NCBI GenBank assembly: GCA_900769285.1 | Contig: CAAGGB010000150.1 | Span: 1-9,773, forward strand | Direction: 5' to 3' | Length of the DNA: 9,773 bases | DNA from: Victivallales bacterium | GTDB lineage: Bacteria > Verrucomicrobiota > Lentisphaeria > Oligosphaerales > Oligosphaeraceae | Shown: positions 6,223 through 9,773 of the stretch, in pieces | Layout of the letters: every line of letters begins with the position of its first letter | Position numbering within the stretch: position 1 is the first letter of the stretch | The notes under the pieces: generated by a model | The model's database searches: none | What the model saw: the letters and a program-made list of their open reading frames with translations, nothing else | What the model was told of the DNA's origin: nothing | Translations under genes and position numbers: made by a program

Positions 6223-6993
6223 ATGGGCAGAGTGGCATTGGTGACGGGCGGAGCGCGTGGGATTGGTCTGGGCATCAGCAGGGCGCTGGCGCGCGAGGGC
6301 TGCGACGTGGCCATCTACGGGACGCGTCCGGCGGAGTCGGTGTCGGGCGTGGTGTCCGAGCTGGAGGGCCTTGGCGTACGGGTCTGCTACTGCCAGGGGA
6401 CCATCACGAGCGCGGCGGACCGCGAGGCGGCGCTGGCGCGCATCGAGTCAGAGCTGGGTCCGGTGAGCGTGCTGGTGAACAACGCGGGCATCGCGCCGCG
6501 CGTCCGCGCCGACGTGCTGGAGGCCAGCGAGGAGAGCTTCGAGGAGGTTCTCCGCACCAACCTGCAGGGACCCTACTTCATGACGCAGGCCGTCGCCCGC
6601 CGCATGGTCGCCCGCCGCCAGGCCGACGCCGCGTTCCGCGCCGTCATCATCAACATCTCGTCCATCTCGGCGACGGTCCCCTCCGTCAGCCGCGGCGAGT
6701 ACTGCATCTCCAAGGCCGGCGTCAGCATGGCCACCCGCCTCTGGGCCGTCCGGCTCGGCGAGTACGACATCCCCGTCTACGAAATCCGCCCCGGCGTCAT
6801 CAAGACCGACATGACCGCCGTCGTCACCGAGAAGTACGACCGCCTCATCGCCGACGGCCTCTGCCTCCAGTCGCGCTGGGGCTTCCCCGAGGACATCGGC
6901 CGTGCCGCCGCCATGCTCGTCCGCGGCGACCTCGCCTACTCCACCGGACAGGTCATCCTCGTCGACGGCGGCATGTCCGTCCCCAGACTCTGA
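6223..6993 (+). CDS. Short-chain dehydrogenase/reductase, FabG-like (putative 3-oxoacyl-ACP reductase)
   Basis: This 256-residue classical SDR enzyme reduces or oxidises a carbonyl/hydroxyl pair with NAD(P)(H) in the cytoplasm. The cofactor motif TGGARGIG is at residues 8-15, NNAG at 86-89, active-site Asn113, and the catalytic Ser147, Tyr160 and Lys164 lie in NISSIS and YCISKAG. The segments RGEYCISKAGVSMATRL, EIRPGVIKTDMTA and STGQVILVDGG closely resemble the putative beta-ketoacyl-ACP reductase subgroup often annotated FabG. Members outside fatty-acid clusters may act on sugars or other small alcohols, and no acyl carrier protein or other fatty-acid gene is visible here, so the substrate is open. 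TRP after the second strand weakly suggests NADPH. The helicase gene starts 7 bases after the stop, which suggests co-transcription. Codon style shifts from G-ending to C-ending near 6560. Confidence 0.9.
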   Translation: MGRVALVTGGARGIGLGISRALAREGCDVAIYGTRPAESVSGVVSELEGLGVRVCYCQGTITSAADREAALARIESELGPVSVLVNNAGIAPRVRADVLEASEESFEEVLRTNLQGPYFMTQAVARRMVARRQADAAFRAVIINISSISATVPSVSRGEYCISKAGVSMATRLWAVRLGEYDIPVYEIRPGVIKTDMTAVVTEKYDRLIADGLCLQSRWGFPEDIGRAAAMLVRGDLAYSTGQVILVDGGMSVPRL

Positions 6994-7000
6994 ATTGCGC

Positions 7001-9773
7001 ATGGCCACCACGGACACGCCACAACTGGCCGGACGCATCGGACGCTGGAGCCAGCGGCTGCTCGACCTCTCCCTCCGCAACCGCCTCCTCAACGCCCGGG
7101 ACGGCAAGTGGCTCATCCCACTCGCCATCCCAAACCTCGCCCGCCTCGAGGACACCCTCGCCGCCAAGGCCACCCTGCCCTTCAGGCCGCTCCAGCCCGA
7201 TGACGCGACGCCCCAGGGCATCCCCATGCCCCGCCCGCACGGCCGCCAGCCCGTCCTGTCGCCGAGCCACACGGCCATACGACAGGAACGCGACGAGGCC
7301 ACTCCCGACCAGCCAGACGACGTGTCTCCCGACCTGCCCGGCGAACAGCTCGTCCTGCCGCTGGGCGACAGCCAGCGGCACGACCCGCCCGCGCCCGTCC
7401 CGCCGGGCGACCAGCTGCCCGACCCGCCCGACGACCTGCTCGCCCCGACGACGCGGCCCGCATCACCACGACAGGAGCGCGACGAGCCCGACGACGGCCC
7501 GCGCGGCGTCCAGCTCCTCGTGCCCCTCACGGCGGGCGAGCTCAACCGCCGGCTCGTCGCCCTCGCCCGCCAGAGCCGCACCGACCTGGAGGAGGGCGGC
7601 GTCAACACCCTCTTCCTCGCCATCGGCTTTCTTCAGTGGCTGGCGCCCGGCCAGCCCAAGACCCATCGTGCCCCGCTGCTGCTGATGCCCGTCCGGCTCA
7701 CGCGCCAGACGCCCACGAGAACCCACGCCCTCACCCGCCTCGACGAGGAGACCGTCGTCAACGAGACGCTCCTCGAGCTGCTCCGCAGCCAGTTCCGCAT
7801 CACCATCCCCGGACTCTCACCGCTGCCCACCGACGCCTCCGGCGTCGACATCCCACGCGTCCTTCAGCTCTTCCGCCAGGCCATCGCCGACCTCCCCGGC
7901 TGGGACATCCTCGAGGAGGCCGCGCTCGGACTCTTCTCCTTCGGCAAATTCGTCATGTGGACCGACCTGACCAGCCGCTCCGACGAGCTGGCCCGCAATC
8001 CGCTCGTGCGCCATCTCATGACCGGCGAGGGACTTTTCGACGACGGCATCCAGGTCTTCCCGCCCGAGGAACTGGAGCGCCACCTGAACCCCGCCGAGCT
8101 CTTCTGTCCGCTCAGCGCCGACGCCTCCCAGCTCACCGCCGTCCTCTACTCCGCCCTCGGCAAGAGCTTCGTCCTCCACGGCCCGCCCGGCACCGGCAAG
8201 TCCCAGACCATCACCAACCTCATCGCACACAACCTCGCCCTCGGACGCCGCGTCCTCTTCGTCTCCGAGAAGAAGGCCGCGCTCGATGTCGTCCACCGCC
8301 GACTCTCCGCCATCGGCCTCCGCCCCTTCTGCCTCGAGCTCCACTCCAGCAAGGCCGGCCGCGCCGAGGTCCTCCGGCAGTTCGCCGAGGCGCTCGCCGT
8401 CCCCGACCAGCACGAGCCACAGGACTGGAAACGGCTCACCGACGAGCTCGCCGCCCAGCGCGACACCCTCAGCGCCTACGTCACCGCCCTCCACCGCACC
8501 TACCCCAACGGCCTCACCGCCTGGCAGTGCCTCAACGGCGACCTCGACACGCCCGACATCCCCAACGGCATCCTCCCCGCCGGACTGACCGAGCAGTCCG
8601 CCGAAACCCTCACCCGCCAGCGACTCGCCGCCGCCGCGCTCGTCCAGGCCTGGCAGGCCACCACCCCACAGGCCATCCGACAGCTCGCCTGCGTCTCCAC
8701 GCAACCCTGGTCCCCACAGCTCGAACGCACCCTCGCCGACGTCGCCACCGCACTCGCCGACGCACTCGCCGACGTCCTCCGCCGTGCCGCCGCACTCACC
8801 CAGGCCGCCGGACTCGCCAGCCTGACCACCTGTCTCCCCCTCGCCGCCTGCGTCCGGCTGGCGACCGCGCTCCTCGACTGCCGACGCCCCGACGGAACAC
8901 CCATCGCCCCACCGCCCGGACAGGCCGCCAGCGCCACCTGGCGCCAGGACGGCGACTTCCTCCGCCAGCACGCACAGCTCCATAGCCAGCTCGCGCAGCT
9001 CTGCCAGACGCTCGCACCCTATGACCTCGACGCACTCCTCCTGGTGACGCCCGACGCCCTCGAACGACAGCTCGCCGACCTCCGCCAGACCTTCTTCCTC
9101 CTCCGCCCCTTCCGCCGCCGCGCCCTCCTCGCCAACCTGCGCCACCTCACCCGCCCCGGCGCCCCACCCCTCACCATCCCCACGCTCGAGGCCATCCTCC
9201 CCGCCATCCGACAGCTCCAGCAGCTCACCGCGCAGACCCGCGGCGACGCCCCACGCGCCGCCGCACTCCTCGGCTGCACCGCCCACGACTGGTCCCACAC
9301 CGACCAGGACCAGCAGGCGCTCAGCCATCTGCTCGACGCCCTCGACGCCCTCCGACAGGCCACCCACGCCACCGCCGCCCAACGCCCCGACTGGGGAACC
9401 GCACTCGCCGCCACCCTCGCCAACCCCGACACCGCCGCCGCACTCCTCGACGCCGCACAGCTCCTCCCCCCCGCCTGGCAGACGCTCCAGCGCACCCACG
9501 ACCGCGCCAACGGACTCCTCGACGCCGCCGTCCTCGACCAGCTCCCACTCACCGAGACCCTCAACACCCTCCGACAGCTCCCCGAACACCTCCACGACCT
9601 CCGCGCCGTCCTCCGACTCCGACAGGCACACCAGGACGCCGCCGACGCCGGCCTCGACCGCGCCGCCGACGCCCTCCTCGCCGGACACCTCGAACCACAC
9701 TGGCTCGACGAGGACTTCGCACGACTCCACCGACACGCCATGCTCGAGGAACTCCTCGCGCACGAGCCCGCAC
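7001..9773 (+). CDS. DUF4011 / superfamily 1 helicase-like ATPase (partial, C-terminus off right edge)
   Basis: The frame is open for 924 codons to the window end. The N-terminus has the DUF4011 signature RWSQRLLDLSLRNRLLN (about 15-31). After a disordered Asp/Pro-rich linker (about 60-165), family blocks resume with EEGGVNTLFLAIGFLQWL (about 193-210) and GWDILEEAALGLFSFGKFVMW (300-320). Walker A GPPGTGKS spans 394-401, with Lys400 binding ATP phosphate, followed by VLFVSEKKAALDVV. Residues from about 460 on are a long Ala/Leu/Gln-rich helical insertion; no Walker B is seen before the edge. Such proteins are usually large, single-polypeptide nucleic-acid ATPases, often ending in a DUF3320 or Vsr/restriction-like nuclease domain, and some are anti-phage systems (the DUF4011-helicase-Vsr type). 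The end that would settle this is missing. The ATG at 7001 has no good Shine-Dalgarno site, so translational coupling to the reductase is likely. Confidence 0.85.
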   Translation, partial: MATTDTPQLAGRIGRWSQRLLDLSLRNRLLNARDGKWLIPLAIPNLARLEDTLAAKATLPFRPLQPDDATPQGIPMPRPHGRQPVLSPSHTAIRQERDEATPDQPDDVSPDLPGEQLVLPLGDSQRHDPPAPVPPGDQLPDPPDDLLAPTTRPASPRQERDEPDDGPRGVQLLVPLTAGELNRRLVALARQSRTDLEEGGVNTLFLAIGFLQWLAPGQPKTHRAPLLLMPVRLTRQTPTRTHALTRLDEETVVNETLLELLRSQFRITIPGLSPLPTDASGVDIPRVLQLFRQAIADLPGWDILEEAALGLFSFGKFVMWTDLTSRSDELARNPLVRHLMTGEGLFDDGIQVFPPEELERHLNPAELFCPLSADASQLTAVLYSALGKSFVLHGPPGTGKSQTITNLIAHNLALGRRVLFVSEKKAALDVVHRRLSAIGLRPFCLELHSSKAGRAEVLRQFAEALAVPDQHEPQDWKRLTDELAAQRDTLSAYVTALHRTYPNGLTAWQCLNGDLDTPDIPNGILPAGLTEQSAETLTRQRLAAAALVQAWQATTPQAIRQLACVSTQPWSPQLERTLADVATALADALADVLRRAAALTQAAGLASLTTCLPLAACVRLATALLDCRRPDGTPIAPPPGQAASATWRQDGDFLRQHAQLHSQLAQLCQTLAPYDLDALLLVTPDALERQLADLRQTFFLLRPFRRRALLANLRHLTRPGAPPLTIPTLEAILPAIRQLQQLTAQTRGDAPRAAALLGCTAHDWSHTDQDQQALSHLLDALDALRQATHATAAQRPDWGTALAATLANPDTAAALLDAAQLLPPAWQTLQRTHDRANGLLDAAVLDQLPLTETLNTLRQLPEHLHDLRAVLRLRQAHQDAADAGLDRAADALLAGHLEPHWLDEDFARLHRHAMLEELLAHEPA
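7280..7486 (+). repeat. Short direct repeat flanking the Asp/Pro-rich linker of the helicase
   Basis: The 18 bases at 7280-7297 recur at 7469-7486 with one mismatch, in the same frame, and encode RQERDE twice (residues 94-99 and 157-162). Similar segments follow each copy: QLVLPL after the first and QLLVPL after the second. This suggests the linker arose by an in-frame duplication of about 189 bases that has since diverged. Confidence 0.5.

Noticed and set aside
6033..7685. A 550-codon plus-strand frame overlapping the reductase and the helicase start
   Set aside because: It is a frame-shifted shadow rich in Arg, Pro, Ser and Gly. The reductase and helicase motifs lie in other frames.
7817..9763. 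A 648-codon open frame on the minus strand opposite the helicase gene
   Set aside because: It encodes almost only Gly, Glu and Val, the mirror of C-ending codons on the other strand. The plus-strand frame has recognisable DUF4011 and Walker A motifs.
1..9773. Insertion sequences, tRNA or rRNA genes, prophage attachment sites
   Set aside because: I saw no transposase, terminal inverted repeats, cloverleaf with conserved T-loop, or rRNA motif.

Overview
The window is about 9.8 kb of very GC-rich bacterial DNA in which nearly all codons end in G or C. Four protein-coding genes fill it, and two run off the edges. The mix is a large secreted glycoside hydrolase with extra C-terminal beta-sandwich domains, an actinobacterial-type xylose isomerase relative, a FabG-like reductase and a DUF4011 helicase. 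This would fit a polysaccharide-degrading member of the PVC group (Lentisphaerota, Kiritimatiellota or Verrucomicrobiota). That placement is an inference with modest confidence, because no marker gene is present.

Left part, minus strand (1-1731). A partial gene starts at 1505 and leaves the window at base 1. It encodes a protein with the fold signature of xylose isomerase, but almost every metal and catalytic residue is replaced. A long disordered tail follows: first Arg/Gln/Asn/Gly repeats, then Pro/Ala/Glu/Val repeats. It has its own strong-looking sigma70-type promoter, and a stable hairpin lies at the expected 5' end of its mRNA. I consider this putative pseudoenzyme the most interesting item in the window.

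Middle, minus strand (1732-5889). One gene encodes a 1385-residue exported GH2-type glycosidase. It has a signal peptide, a jelly roll, an Ig-like domain, a TIM barrel with candidate catalytic Glu475 and Glu571, and about 700 further residues of accessory domains. A 10-bp hairpin follows its stop codon and separates it from the xylose-isomerase-like gene.

Divergent control region (5890-6222). The GH2 gene and the rightward genes are transcribed away from each other. The region appears to hold a bidirectional promoter built on a shared palindromic -10 element. A perfect 12-bp palindrome beside it is a good candidate operator.

Right part, plus strand (6223-9773). A FabG-like short-chain reductase is followed after 7 bases by a gene for a very large DUF4011/superfamily 1 helicase-like protein, of which 924 residues are visible. 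Relatives of the helicase include single-protein anti-phage systems, but its C-terminal domains lie outside the window.

Across the GH2 and reductase genes, the synonymous third base switches in blocks between C-ending and G-ending codons. The switches do not respect gene boundaries.
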